Shown piece after piece: positions 1 through 7,243 of a stretch of 25,603 nt of DNA (its first letter is position 1; each line of letters opens with the position of its first letter). Under the pieces are notes generated by a model that saw only the letters and a program-made list of their open reading frames with translations, did no database searches and was not told the origin of the DNA. This DNA comes from JADJNW01 sp964596135 (GTDB taxonomy: Bacteria; Bacteroidota; Bacteroidia; Chitinophagales; Saprospiraceae): NCBI GenBank assembly GCA_964596135.1, contig CAZQTF010000026.1:1-25603 (forward strand), read 5' to 3'. A program made the translations under genes and the position numbers.

Positions 1-122
1 AATTTTTGTCCATTGGCTTAATTCTCAATCATCATACATTTTATAACACAACCGGAAAAACTGTACTCAATAAAACCTACATCTGTTATCGCAATCCATT
101 AATCTTCAAAATATTAAAAACA

Positions 123-1319
123 ATGCAAAACAAATTTGGTTTCGGATCATTGTGCGTACACGAATTACCCAGCAAAAAAACAACCGAACCACATCTGCTG
201 CCTATTTACGCCACCTCTTCTTTTGCTTTTGATACAATTGATCAGGGGATCAATATTTTTCTTGGCAAAGAACAAGGTCATGTGTACAGCCGCTACGGCA
301 ATCCAACCATCGAAGCAGTTGCCGACAAAATCGCCCTGCTCGAAACGCACGGATTAGACACCACCGCCAAAGCCATCTTGTTCAGTTCCGGAATGGCGGC
401 TATTTCCACACTGGCTTTAGCAGTACTCAAAACTGGTGATAAAATTCTGACCCAGGGCAATCTCTACGGTGGTACCACCGAGTTGTTTACCAAAGTCTTT
501 CAGCCAATGGGTATTGAAACAGTTCTGACCGATCTGAAAGACCCGAACCGGGTAGAGGAAATCGTCAAGCGTGATCCAACCGTGCGCATGCTCTATTTTG
601 AAACCCCCGCCAACCCGACTATGGCTTGCGTGGATATGGCGGCGCTGGCTTCCATTGCCAGAAAATACAACCGCATCAGCGCGGTGGATAATACCTTTTG
701 TACGCCTTATTTACAACAACCTTTCCGCTTCAAGGTGGATTATATCGTGCATTCTACCACGAAATTCCTGAATGGCCATGGCAACTCCATCGCCGGGGCG
801 CTGGTTGGCACCGATCTGGAGATGATGAATGGTAAAATCTGGCAAACGATGAAACTGGTAGGTACCAACTGCAATCCCTGGGATGCCTGGTTGATACACA
901 ATGGCATGAAAACATTGGAGGTACGCATGGACCGTCACTGCCAGAACGCCATGGCAATTGCTCAGTTTCTGGAGCAGCACCCAAAAGTGTCGCAGGTCAA
1001 TTACAATGGGCTCCCCTCCCATCCCGACCACGAGCTGGCGAAGCGACAAATGCGCGACTTTGGTGGCATGCTGAGCTTTGAATTGCGGGACGGCTTGCAG
1101 GCAGGTATTGATTTTATGAACAAAATTGAGTTCTGCACGCTTGCACCCACGCTGGGCGATGTAGATACGCTGATCTTGCATCCGGCTTCAATGTCACACA
1201 TCAATATTCCGAAGGAAATTCGCCTGCAAAATGGCATCACCGATGGCTTAGTGCGGTTATCTGTTGGAATTGAAAATGCGGCGGACATCATCGCCGACCT
1301 GGAACAAGCACTGGCGTAA
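123..1319 (+). CDS. Trans-sulfuration PLP enzyme (cystathionine gamma-synthase / gamma-lyase / methionine gamma-lyase family)
   Basis: A 398-residue cytosolic PLP enzyme of the Cys/Met metabolism family, which does gamma- or beta-replacement and elimination on sulfur amino acids. The phosphate-binding tyrosine and arginine sit in VYSRYGNPT (about residues 54-62). A TPANP stretch follows near 161-165. The cofactor-contacting Asp is in AVDNTFCTPY (D189), and the Schiff-base lysine is in HSTTKFLNGHG (K214). Length matches the family (380-400). The open frame extends upstream through a TTG at 6, but homology begins at the ATG at 123 (MQNKFGFG), which is the chosen start. The substrate loop reads LYGGT, where strict methionine gamma-lyases have Cys after YG; this favours a cystathionine-type activity, but the exact reaction cannot be fixed. 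A -7-like AATTTTTG lies at the very edge of the window (1-8), so the promoter may be cut off. Confidence 0.93.
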   Translation: MQNKFGFGSLCVHELPSKKTTEPHLLPIYATSSFAFDTIDQGINIFLGKEQGHVYSRYGNPTIEAVADKIALLETHGLDTTAKAILFSSGMAAISTLALAVLKTGDKILTQGNLYGGTTELFTKVFQPMGIETVLTDLKDPNRVEEIVKRDPTVRMLYFETPANPTMACVDMAALASIARKYNRISAVDNTFCTPYLQQPFRFKVDYIVHSTTKFLNGHGNSIAGALVGTDLEMMNGKIWQTMKLVGTNCNPWDAWLIHNGMKTLEVRMDRHCQNAMAIAQFLEQHPKVSQVNYNGLPSHPDHELAKRQMRDFGGMLSFELRDGLQAGIDFMNKIEFCTLAPTLGDVDTLILHPASMSHINIPKEIRLQNGITDGLVRLSVGIENAADIIADLEQALA

Positions 1320-1425
1320 AATAAAAAGGTCGCGTCGAAATCGGCGCGACCTGTACAAATAATTATAATCCCATGAACATATCCAAATTTCTGTGATCTC
1401 CTTTTCATTCGCTTCTACGACTCTC
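1317..1425 (-). ncRNA. Candidate small RNA, unit 1 of 3
   Basis: On the minus strand the box (1380-1363) is followed after 10 nt by a hairpin with 8-bp arms AGGTCGCG/CGCGACCT (1352-1327) extended by two inner pairs beyond one mismatch. A U-rich tail (CTTTTTATTTTA) then reaches about 1317. This has the form of an intrinsic terminator. The same hairpin, with a T-G wobble instead of the mismatch, also lies 7 bp past the stop of the + strand PLP gene and could end that transcript. The 5' end is unknown: no convincing promoter was found. A GTAGAAGC segment at about 1422 matches the predicted 5' end of unit 3. Boundaries are approximate. Confidence 0.35.
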
Positions 1426-1436
1426 CTTCGAAGATC

Positions 1437-1576
1437 CAAAAGAGTAAGTCGCCCTGATAAAGCTGGCAGGACGACTTACTACCAACAAATTTATAATCCC
1501 ATGAACATATTCTTGTTTTTGGCATCCAGTCCGTTTGACCGGATTATTACTCAGCTGCACCTTTCGCTCACATTTA
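1437..1576 (-). ncRNA. Candidate small RNA, unit 2 of 3
   Basis: The predicted minus-strand transcript runs from about 1576 to 1437 (about 140 nt). It has its own promoter-like elements (see 1582-1613). An internal hairpin lies at about 1540-1520, with arms ATCCGGTC/GACTGGAT. Then come the box (1508-1491), a 10-nt linker and a 9-bp outer stem AGTAAGTCG/CGACTTACT (1480-1443) continued by a U-G pair and CCTG/CAGG, and then CTCTTTTGG. In both hairpins the one imperfect pair is a G-U wobble in minus-strand RNA but an A-C mismatch in plus-strand RNA, which supports minus-strand transcription. Confidence 0.45.
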
Positions 1577-1581
1577 CGATA

Positions 1582-1613
1582 CAAATATTCGAGTTTTTGC
1601 ACGGTAGTACAAA
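1582..1613 (-). promoter_or_regulatory. Putative promoter of small RNA unit 2
   Basis: On the minus strand, TTTG (1613-1610), 20 bp, AATATTTG (1589-1582). This matches the Bacteroidota -33/-7 pattern with one deviation, A for T at the first -7 position. The predicted start is near 1576. Confidence 0.4.
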
Positions 1614-1730
1614 GACAAAAAATATATTTTGTGAAAAAAAACTATCTTTTTTTTCTGCAAAAAAAATGCCTTTAAAAGATTTTTAAATCATTATTGTGAA
1701 AAATAAGGCACAAAAATAAAGCAAAAAGGC

Positions 1731-1831
1731 AAAAAAAAAGCCGCACATCGAATGTGCGACTCACTAGCAATGATTATAATTCCACGAATATGAATAAAGC
1801 AATGAATGTCAGTCTTCTGAACGAAATTAGC
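1731..1831 (-). ncRNA. Candidate small RNA, unit 3 of 3
   Basis: The best supported unit. The predicted minus-strand transcript of about 100 nt starts near 1830 just below a good promoter (1837-1867). It contains the box variant ATATTCGTGGAATTATAA (1791-1774) and a 12-nt linker. It ends in a stem AGTCGCACAT/ATGTGCGGCT (1762-1739), with one U-G pair and a 3-4 nt loop, followed by nine T (1739-1731). The stem is fully paired only in minus-strand RNA. It contains no ORF with coding character on either strand. It sits directly downstream of the secreted-protein gene 1909-4386 but is separated from it by that gene's own terminator. Confidence 0.5.
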
Positions 1832-1836
1832 TTCTA

Positions 1837-1867
1837 CAATATTATGAAAAACGGGGTACAGAACAAA
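1837..1867 (-). promoter_or_regulatory. Promoter of small RNA unit 3
   Basis: On the minus strand, TTTG (1867-1864), 19 bp, TAATATTG (1844-1837). This has one mismatch to TAnnTTTG at the usual spacing. The -33 element overlaps the 3' arm of the upstream terminator hairpin. Confidence 0.5.
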
Positions 1868-1900
1868 ATTTTTTAAATTGTAATTTACGGTTCCGTACCC
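1847..1900 (-). terminator. Intrinsic terminator of the 1909-4386 gene
   Basis: Eight bases past the stop codon, the minus strand has an 11-bp stem GGGTACGGAAC/GTTCTGTACCC (1900-1890 with 1864-1854), including one G-U pair and a 25-nt AT-rich loop. It is followed by CGTTTTT. The pairing is complete only in minus-strand RNA. Confidence 0.6.
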
Positions 1901-1908
1901 GATTTTAC

Positions 1909-4386
1909 TTATTTCAGTACTTCGAATTTTTTATTTACGACTCCTTTCTGCGTAACGACACTCAAAATATAAATACCATTTTGCAGGCGACTTACGTCAA
2001 ACTGCGTTCTGCGTGCCATTGTTTTGCCGGAGTTATATACGACCTGACCGGTCATGTTATATACCAACACTTGTTCGAATTCTTGCCCGCCGTTCAGGTG
2101 AACGTTTAGCAGATTCTGTGCCGGGTTTGGATACACTTTCACCAGGTCTTCCGTAAGCGGCGCATTAGCAATGTCTTCTTCGCTTCTGGGCACAATCTGT
2201 ATCTGGTGAGGTTTGATGTTCACACCGAACGTCTGACCAGCACTGTTGGTTGCCACGGCAGTACCTCCACCAATCTCAACTGCCAATGGCTCATCTCCGA
2301 GACGAATACCATTGATATCTTCGACCACCACGAATCTCACTTTCCCGATTTTACCAAAACCGCTTGCCGAGACGCCACTGGTTCTGGTAAAGCCACTTTC
2401 TACCAAACCACGCTCGTTGTTGTATGACATATTGAGAGAGGGAGAATTGTAAGTTAGCCAGCTTGAATTGTTATATTCAATTTCAACTGTTTCCGGTGTA
2501 AAGATGATCGGATTATATTCAAAGGGGAAAGTAAAACCATACAGGTCGGTGATTGGAGCAGACTCATCGCCCAGTACCAAATCCAACTCAACCAGGTCGC
2601 CCGGATTAAAGAATATATCACCCTCCAGCGCGATCGTGTACTTATAGAACGGGATCATTTTGGCAGTCAAGCTGTGGGCATAGCCATAATAAGCCCGAAT
2701 CGCCGTTGTATCCCGAGCGGTCACGATACTATCACCATCGGTATCGAGGTGTTTCAAGTTCACATCACCATCTTCATCGCTCCAGTTGTTGGCAGGTAGC
2801 CCATACCAACGGGCGATTGCAGCATCAGAACGCGGAACGCCTACCGCGCCCATTCCTACACCCAGAGGCAGCAAGTCCTCCATGTTGACCACGCCGTCCA
2901 GGTTGGTATCGCCTGGCCACACACAGTCATTAATACACAGGGTTTCCGCTGTAGCTGATTCAACATTCAGTATTTCGATCTCAATTTTTACAGACTTCTC
3001 ATAAGCACAATTTCCAGCGTCGTCAAGCACACAATATGTGACTTCGAATTCATCAACTCCTGTGGTTACATTAGCATTAGGAATATACAAAATCTGATTT
3101 TTACCGGAAATCAACTGATTGTTGATGATAGTATCGCGATTGCCTTCCAGAATAATCGCAGTGCCCAGGCTTCCCTGCGCCTTAATTTTATATATGTAAT
3201 TGTCAATCGGCACGTTGTTGCCAATCAATAACGGTGTTTGTTTTGGCGTGTACATAAAGAACTTCACCTGGGAAGGCTCAAAGTTGCTCACATATACATA
3301 AACTGTCGCCGTTTCTTCCTCGGCGCCGCAACCGGGCGCATTGATGGAATAGGTAAACCAGTCTACTCCTTCAAAGCCGGCTGCCGGAATATATGTTACA
3401 ATGCCCTCGGAAGCTTCGATTGAACCAAACTGCGGCTGCGCCTGAATCGAAAAACATCCTGAGTCGAAACCGTACAAATCGTTATGTAGCACGTTCAATT
3501 CAACTGCAGTTTCCGGCGATGTGTAGGCTTCATCGTCGAATGCCATCATATTTTCTTCCGCATCAATCACCACTACTTCTACGGTCTTCGTTACATTGCC
3601 ATTTTGGAAACGAATATAATCCTTGCCGGAAAAGTCAGGATTAGGCGTGTATTGCGGCGCGTCGCCGGAAGCATCATAATTGCCATTGACGGGCGCATCG
3701 CTTAACGTAAAGACATTCGGAATGAGAATGACCTGTGTTTGGTTTTTCTTGGTGAAAACCCGAAGTGTGTCACTCACATTGACATTATCACCAAGTACCT
3801 GAATCGTAGCAGTACCATTGTCGCAAAGACCGGCACCGTTGCACACCACATAATTGATATAGGCGACCCCTTCAAAATCGGGCGCGGGCGTGAATTCTAT
3901 CGTATTGGCACCAGACTGAAAAGAGACACTACCATTGTTGGTCAATGGAATTACTTTGAGATCCAGCACGCCATTACTACTGAAGTCGTTGCTGAGCACA
4001 TCAATGGAAGCGGTAGAATTTTTGGCTGCGAAGGCGTAGTCGTGGTTGGCAATGATTTGTGAAGCGTTGACTTCAACTTTGTAATCTCTCACATAAGAAA
4101 AAAGAGAAACCGGGGAATAGATCAGGCGGAAGTTATCGGTTCCGTTAAATCCCGGATTAGATACGTAAGTAAGCTCATATTTTGAGCCGCCGATATTTTT
4201 GAAGGTAGCCGTACCATTAGCTGGCGTAGGCGTGCCCCACTGTGGCGTAAAAACGGAAGTAAACGTGTCTTTGACAGCAATTCCGTCATAAGTCTGAAGA
4301 CTTATCGGAACAAGCTGCCCCCACGCTGCGGTGGAAAGAGCTATCAGAACAAACAATAAAAAGTGCTTTCGTAAAAATACATTCAT
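1909..4386 (-). CDS. Large secreted T9SS protein with cadherin/Ig-like repeats, dockerin-like and cohesin-like regions
   Basis: An 825-residue protein, presumably exported to the cell surface or medium. Residues 1-24 form a signal peptide ending AWGQ. Residues about 30-475 hold repeated beta-sandwich segments with the hallmarks of cadherin-like/Big_9 repeats (VLSNDF near 130, VLHNDLYG near 299, and PDFEG/AGFEG-type turns). Residues 490-567 form a dockerin-like pair of calcium loops (GDTNLDGVVNMED at 492-504 and DTDGDSIVTARD at 548-559), spread apart by about 45 residues. Residues about 585-730 resemble a cohesin-type sandwich (GDLVELDLVLGDE, DLYGFTFPFEYN, GKIGKVRFVVVED). Residues 749-825 are a type A T9SS sorting domain (VYPNPAQNLLNVHL, MTGQVVY, GIYILSV). 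The start ATG follows a leader with a weak promoter at about 4444-4475. The function is likely adhesive or structural; no catalytic domain is visible. Confidence 0.9.
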   Translation of the reverse strand: MNVFLRKHFLLFVLIALSTAAWGQLVPISLQTYDGIAVKDTFTSVFTPQWGTPTPANGTATFKNIGGSKYELTYVSNPGFNGTDNFRLIYSPVSLFSYVRDYKVEVNASQIIANHDYAFAAKNSTASIDVLSNDFSSNGVLDLKVIPLTNNGSVSFQSGANTIEFTPAPDFEGVAYINYVVCNGAGLCDNGTATIQVLGDNVNVSDTLRVFTKKNQTQVILIPNVFTLSDAPVNGNYDASGDAPQYTPNPDFSGKDYIRFQNGNVTKTVEVVVIDAEENMMAFDDEAYTSPETAVELNVLHNDLYGFDSGCFSIQAQPQFGSIEASEGIVTYIPAAGFEGVDWFTYSINAPGCGAEEETATVYVYVSNFEPSQVKFFMYTPKQTPLLIGNNVPIDNYIYKIKAQGSLGTAIILEGNRDTIINNQLISGKNQILYIPNANVTTGVDEFEVTYCVLDDAGNCAYEKSVKIEIEILNVESATAETLCINDCVWPGDTNLDGVVNMEDLLPLGVGMGAVGVPRSDAAIARWYGLPANNWSDEDGDVNLKHLDTDGDSIVTARDTTAIRAYYGYAHSLTAKMIPFYKYTIALEGDIFFNPGDLVELDLVLGDESAPITDLYGFTFPFEYNPIIFTPETVEIEYNNSSWLTYNSPSLNMSYNNERGLVESGFTRTSGVSASGFGKIGKVRFVVVEDINGIRLGDEPLAVEIGGGTAVATNSAGQTFGVNIKPHQIQIVPRSEEDIANAPLTEDLVKVYPNPAQNLLNVHLNGGQEFEQVLVYNMTGQVVYNSGKTMARRTQFDVSRLQNGIYILSVVTQKGVVNKKFEVLK

Positions 4387-4443
4387 GGTTCGTGGATTTT
4401 GTCATTGCTAAGTTTATAATTCGTGGTCTTTCGTTCTATGTGT

Positions 4444-4475
4444 AAAACTTACGCATAGTATCACACTTGTGAAAA
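4444..4475 (-). promoter_or_regulatory. Weak promoter candidate for the 1909-4386 gene
   Basis: On the minus strand, TAAGTTTT (4451-4444) has one mismatch to TAnnTTTG. A TTTT run lies about 20 bp upstream where the -33 element is expected. Support is modest. Confidence 0.25.
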
Positions 4476-4589
4476 AAACTTTTGCTTTATTCATACACTT
4501 TCTCTTGAAAAGTCGTTTCAAATAAATGGGTGTAGCTTTTCAAGAGCACCTTTCGATCACAAAATGTGAATTTATTCTTATTCGTGTTG

Positions 4590-4597
4590 TACCTTTG
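4590..4597 (+). promoter_or_regulatory. -7 element upstream of the 4645 gene
   Basis: TACCTTTG is a perfect TAnnTTTG match, 47 bp before the start codon. The -33 region is poor. Just downstream is a small 6-bp hairpin GCGAAA/TTTCGC (4601-4616), probably in the leader. Confidence 0.4.
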
Positions 4598-4644
4598 ACA
4601 GCGAAAAGACTTTCGCACCGCTAAGATAAGAAAAAAGTTCCCAT

Positions 4645-6069
4645 ATGCGCAACAGCAAATTGTATTCAATTTTAGAACATTTCGACAAATATGAGCAAAA
4701 TCGGTGCCGGAAATTTTTGCAATCGCCTTATTTCAATCGTGATGAGGCAATTGTGACCGTTTTTGATCTACTGACCGAAGATTTGAACAACGGCAAAAAT
4801 AAATGCCTGGAAAAAGAATACATCTGGGAGCAAGTGCAGCCGGGGAGCACTTACGACGACGTCCGTTTCCGAAAATACATTTCTGATCTCACCAAACTGA
4901 TTGAAGATTTCCTTTGCCAGCAATTGTACGAGCGGGATAGCCTCCTGAGGGCAAGTCACCTGATCCAGGCAGTGACCGAAAAAAAAGTGGAAAAATTATA
5001 TAGCAGCAGCGTGAGAACCGCCCGGCGACTTAGTCAGGAGTTTTCACACAAATCGGCTGCGTATTACTATTATAACTATGCTATTGAAAATAATTACTAT
5101 CGCTTAGCTGATTTTGAAACCAAACGAGACGAACGAACCAATTTTGAAGAAATATCGTCTAATCTGGATTATTTTTACCTGTCTGAAAAACTCAGAATTC
5201 TTTGTAGTATTCTCAGCCGGCACAATGTGGTTGCTCACCAATATAATATTATTGTTCGCGATGAAATTATCGAATTTGTCGCACACAATGCCGTTCATTT
5301 TGAAAATATCCCCGCTGTCGGAATTTATTTCCAGATTTACCAGACGATTATTGATCCCGAAAACGAAGCACATTATTTTAAGCTAAAAGATTTGCTGAAT
5401 AAATACGCACTTTTTTTTCCAATCGAAGAGGCAACCCAAATGTACACCTATGCCCAAAACTACTGCGTTCGGAAAATCAATCAGAGCAATCAGAAATTTG
5501 TACATGAATTATTTGTATTATACAAAGTATTGCTCGAAAAAAAGATCATCATAGTGGACGGTGTTCTGTCTCCCTGGTATTTTAGAAATATAACAACCGT
5601 AGCGCTTCGCCTGGGTGAATACGATTGGACCGAACATTTTATAAATGAATACCAAAGTAACCTGCCCGATTCTTTCCGGGATAATGCAGTCAATTACAAC
5701 CTTGCACAAGTCTATTTCTATCAAAAGAAATACGACGAAGTCATCAAATTGCTTCAAGAAGTTGTTTTTGAAGATTTTACATATAATCTTAATTCCAAGG
5801 TAATGCTATTGCTCACTTATTACGAAACGGATGAAATCGAACCGCTCTACTCTTTATTCGAAAGTTTCAGAACGTATCTGAACCGGCACAAAGATATTCC
5901 TCTTTCCCGCCGTCAAAGTTTTACGGAATTGATTAAATACACCAAAAAACTTACAAAATTGATCCCTGGAGATAAGAAATCCATACAAAAACTAAGAGCG
6001 GAGGTAGAGCAAGCAAAAAACGTTGCCAGCCATGGTTGGCTCCTGGAAAAAATTGCGGAGCTGGAATAA
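4645..6069 (+). CDS. Hypothetical alpha-helical protein, possibly TPR-like
   Basis: A 474-residue protein that I do not recognise. There is no signal peptide or membrane segment, so it should be cytosolic. It is rich in Tyr, Phe, Leu, Glu and Lys, and it reads as consecutive amphipathic helices. The segment at about 345-420 (NLAQVYFYQKKYDEVIKLL and what follows) has the spacing of a tetratricopeptide-type helix pair. The N-terminus (KLYSILEHFDKYEQNRCRKF, then SPYFNRDE) looks like a defined opening motif that could be used to find relatives. It is AT-richer than its neighbours. It is transcribed divergently from the secreted-protein gene across a 258-bp gap and ends 51 bp before the converging 6121-7212 gene. 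It is a real gene by length and codon pattern; its role is unknown. Confidence 0.8.
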   Translation: MRNSKLYSILEHFDKYEQNRCRKFLQSPYFNRDEAIVTVFDLLTEDLNNGKNKCLEKEYIWEQVQPGSTYDDVRFRKYISDLTKLIEDFLCQQLYERDSLLRASHLIQAVTEKKVEKLYSSSVRTARRLSQEFSHKSAAYYYYNYAIENNYYRLADFETKRDERTNFEEISSNLDYFYLSEKLRILCSILSRHNVVAHQYNIIVRDEIIEFVAHNAVHFENIPAVGIYFQIYQTIIDPENEAHYFKLKDLLNKYALFFPIEEATQMYTYAQNYCVRKINQSNQKFVHELFVLYKVLLEKKIIIVDGVLSPWYFRNITTVALRLGEYDWTEHFINEYQSNLPDSFRDNAVNYNLAQVYFYQKKYDEVIKLLQEVVFEDFTYNLNSKVMLLLTYYETDEIEPLYSLFESFRTYLNRHKDIPLSRRQSFTELIKYTKKLTKLIPGDKKSIQKLRAEVEQAKNVASHGWLLEKIAELE

Positions 6070-6120
6070 GATTAACCATTGATTATGCAGCTTTTAGCAT
6101 ATAAAACGCAAAATTCCTCT

Positions 6121-7212
6121 TTAATTTAATCGCACTTCCATCCACACCGCCTGGTGATCGGAGAAGGCAAATTGCTGGTCTAATCCTTTGATGCTCAACA
6201 CCTTCACATTCGGCGAAATCAGGAAAAAATCAATCAACGTCACAAAGGTTTTATCTTTCTCATAAGGATCGGCGCACTTGCGGTTGGTCGGCACGGTTGG
6301 GTCGTACACCCAATGCCAATCCTCAGGCAGGAATTCCGCCTCAATGTTATACTGGAAATATTCATCTCCACGACCGGGCATAAAGGTGTCAAATTCAAAA
6401 TATGGCGGGCACTCGTTCCAATCGCCTCCGGCAATGACGTAATTGCCTTGTTCGTATTCTTTGGTCACCAGATTTTTGATAAACGCCATCTCCTGGCGCT
6501 TGAGGCTGCCGTCTTTGTCGTGGGCGGAGTTGTGAATGTTCAACACTACCAAATCTTTGCCGTTTTTCACTTTGAAGCGATGCAAGCCAACGCAGCGATC
6601 GAGTTGGAAGATGCGCGTAGGCCAAGCAAAACTGCCCGGCAACTGGTAACGGATTGCTTCCGTTGGCTGAAAGCGGGAAAAAGTGCCCAACCCACTCTGC
6701 GTCTTGCCGTAGGCCAGCCAGGGTTCCAGCAGCGGCAGCGGCACGCGGGGCGAGTTATAGTTTAAGGCAAAAGTTGCGGCGTAATCCGGCAGCTTCGCAC
6801 GCATTTCGTCAAATTGATTGAGGTAATAGCTACGCTTGGAATGCTCGTCCACCTCCTGAAACAGGAAGAAATCGGATTTGATGCTCTGCAGAAAATCAAC
6901 AGAACCAGCGACATATTTTTCAACCAAATCCTTAGGCGGGCGTACCATATTGCCCCCGGCAAACAAAAAACCGCCGTCATCGTAGAAAAAATCAGCTTCC
7001 GCGCCCAAGCCACCGTAGCCCACATTCCAAATAGTGAAGCTCAACACGCTGTCTTCGATGGTATTCAGCTTTGCTTCCTGCGCCGTTTCCAACGGAATTA
7101 CAGCTGCCGGCTGAAAATCGGTAGCGGTGCCGTGCAATAAAACGACTGCAACATAAAGCACCAACGCCAACAGCACCCCTAAAACCAGTTTTCTTAGTAA
7201 TTTCATGACCAT
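6121..7212 (-). CDS. Membrane-anchored endonuclease/exonuclease/phosphatase (EEP) superfamily protein
   Basis: 363 residues. Residues about 4-27 form one hydrophobic anchor after a short basic start (MVMKLLRK), so the catalytic part is probably held at the membrane, facing outward. The EEP fold motifs are in order: IWNVGYG (N63), FLFQEVD (E120, metal ligand), LNIHNSA (N225/H227), GGDWNE (262-267), LIDFFLIS (D328) and SDHQAV (351-356). This is a complete active site for Mg-dependent phosphodiester or phosphomonoester hydrolysis. The family covers nucleases, sphingomyelinases and inositol phosphatases, so the substrate cannot be told. It lies 31 bp downstream of dapB on the same strand and is probably co-transcribed with it. 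An alternative start is the ATG at 7206. Confidence 0.88.
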   Translation of the reverse strand: MVMKLLRKLVLGVLLALVLYVAVVLLHGTATDFQPAAVIPLETAQEAKLNTIEDSVLSFTIWNVGYGGLGAEADFFYDDGGFLFAGGNMVRPPKDLVEKYVAGSVDFLQSIKSDFFLFQEVDEHSKRSYYLNQFDEMRAKLPDYAATFALNYNSPRVPLPLLEPWLAYGKTQSGLGTFSRFQPTEAIRYQLPGSFAWPTRIFQLDRCVGLHRFKVKNGKDLVVLNIHNSAHDKDGSLKRQEMAFIKNLVTKEYEQGNYVIAGGDWNECPPYFEFDTFMPGRGDEYFQYNIEAEFLPEDWHWVYDPTVPTNRKCADPYEKDKTFVTLIDFFLISPNVKVLSIKGLDQQFAFSDHQAVWMEVRLN

Positions 7213-7243
7213 TTTTTATAATAATTATTATCAACTTAATACC

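Larger units (their letters stand above)
1363..1791. repeat. Three copies of an 18-bp box, TTATAATYCCAYGAAYAT
   Basis: The box occurs at 1363-1380, 1491-1508 and 1774-1791, always in the same orientation. Copies 1 and 2 are identical and copy 3 differs at three positions. Each box is 10-13 nt to the right of a GC-rich hairpin (1327-1352, 1443-1480, 1739-1762), so the repeated object is box + linker + hairpin while the linker and stem sequences differ. Read on the minus strand, the order is box, linker, hairpin, T-run. A near match (16 of 18 bases) overlaps the start codon of the SDR gene at 14401-14418. Confidence 0.75.

Noticed and set aside
6..122. N-terminal extension of the PLP enzyme from a TTG at position 6
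   Set aside because: These 39 codons show no family similarity; homology begins at the ATG at 123.
1..122. SAM or cobalamin riboswitch upstream of the sulfur amino-acid enzyme
   Set aside because: No conserved riboswitch core is visible in the 122 bases available, though the leader may be cut by the window edge.
1393..1686. Plus-strand 97-codon ORF across the small-RNA region
   Set aside because: It runs through a terminator hairpin and a repeat box, has no family resemblance, and its composition follows the AT-rich spacer.
6313..6765. Long antisense ORFs opposite the EEP, dapB, mutS, fhs and pepT genes
   Set aside because: They are shadows of well-identified genes and have no recognisable motifs of their own.
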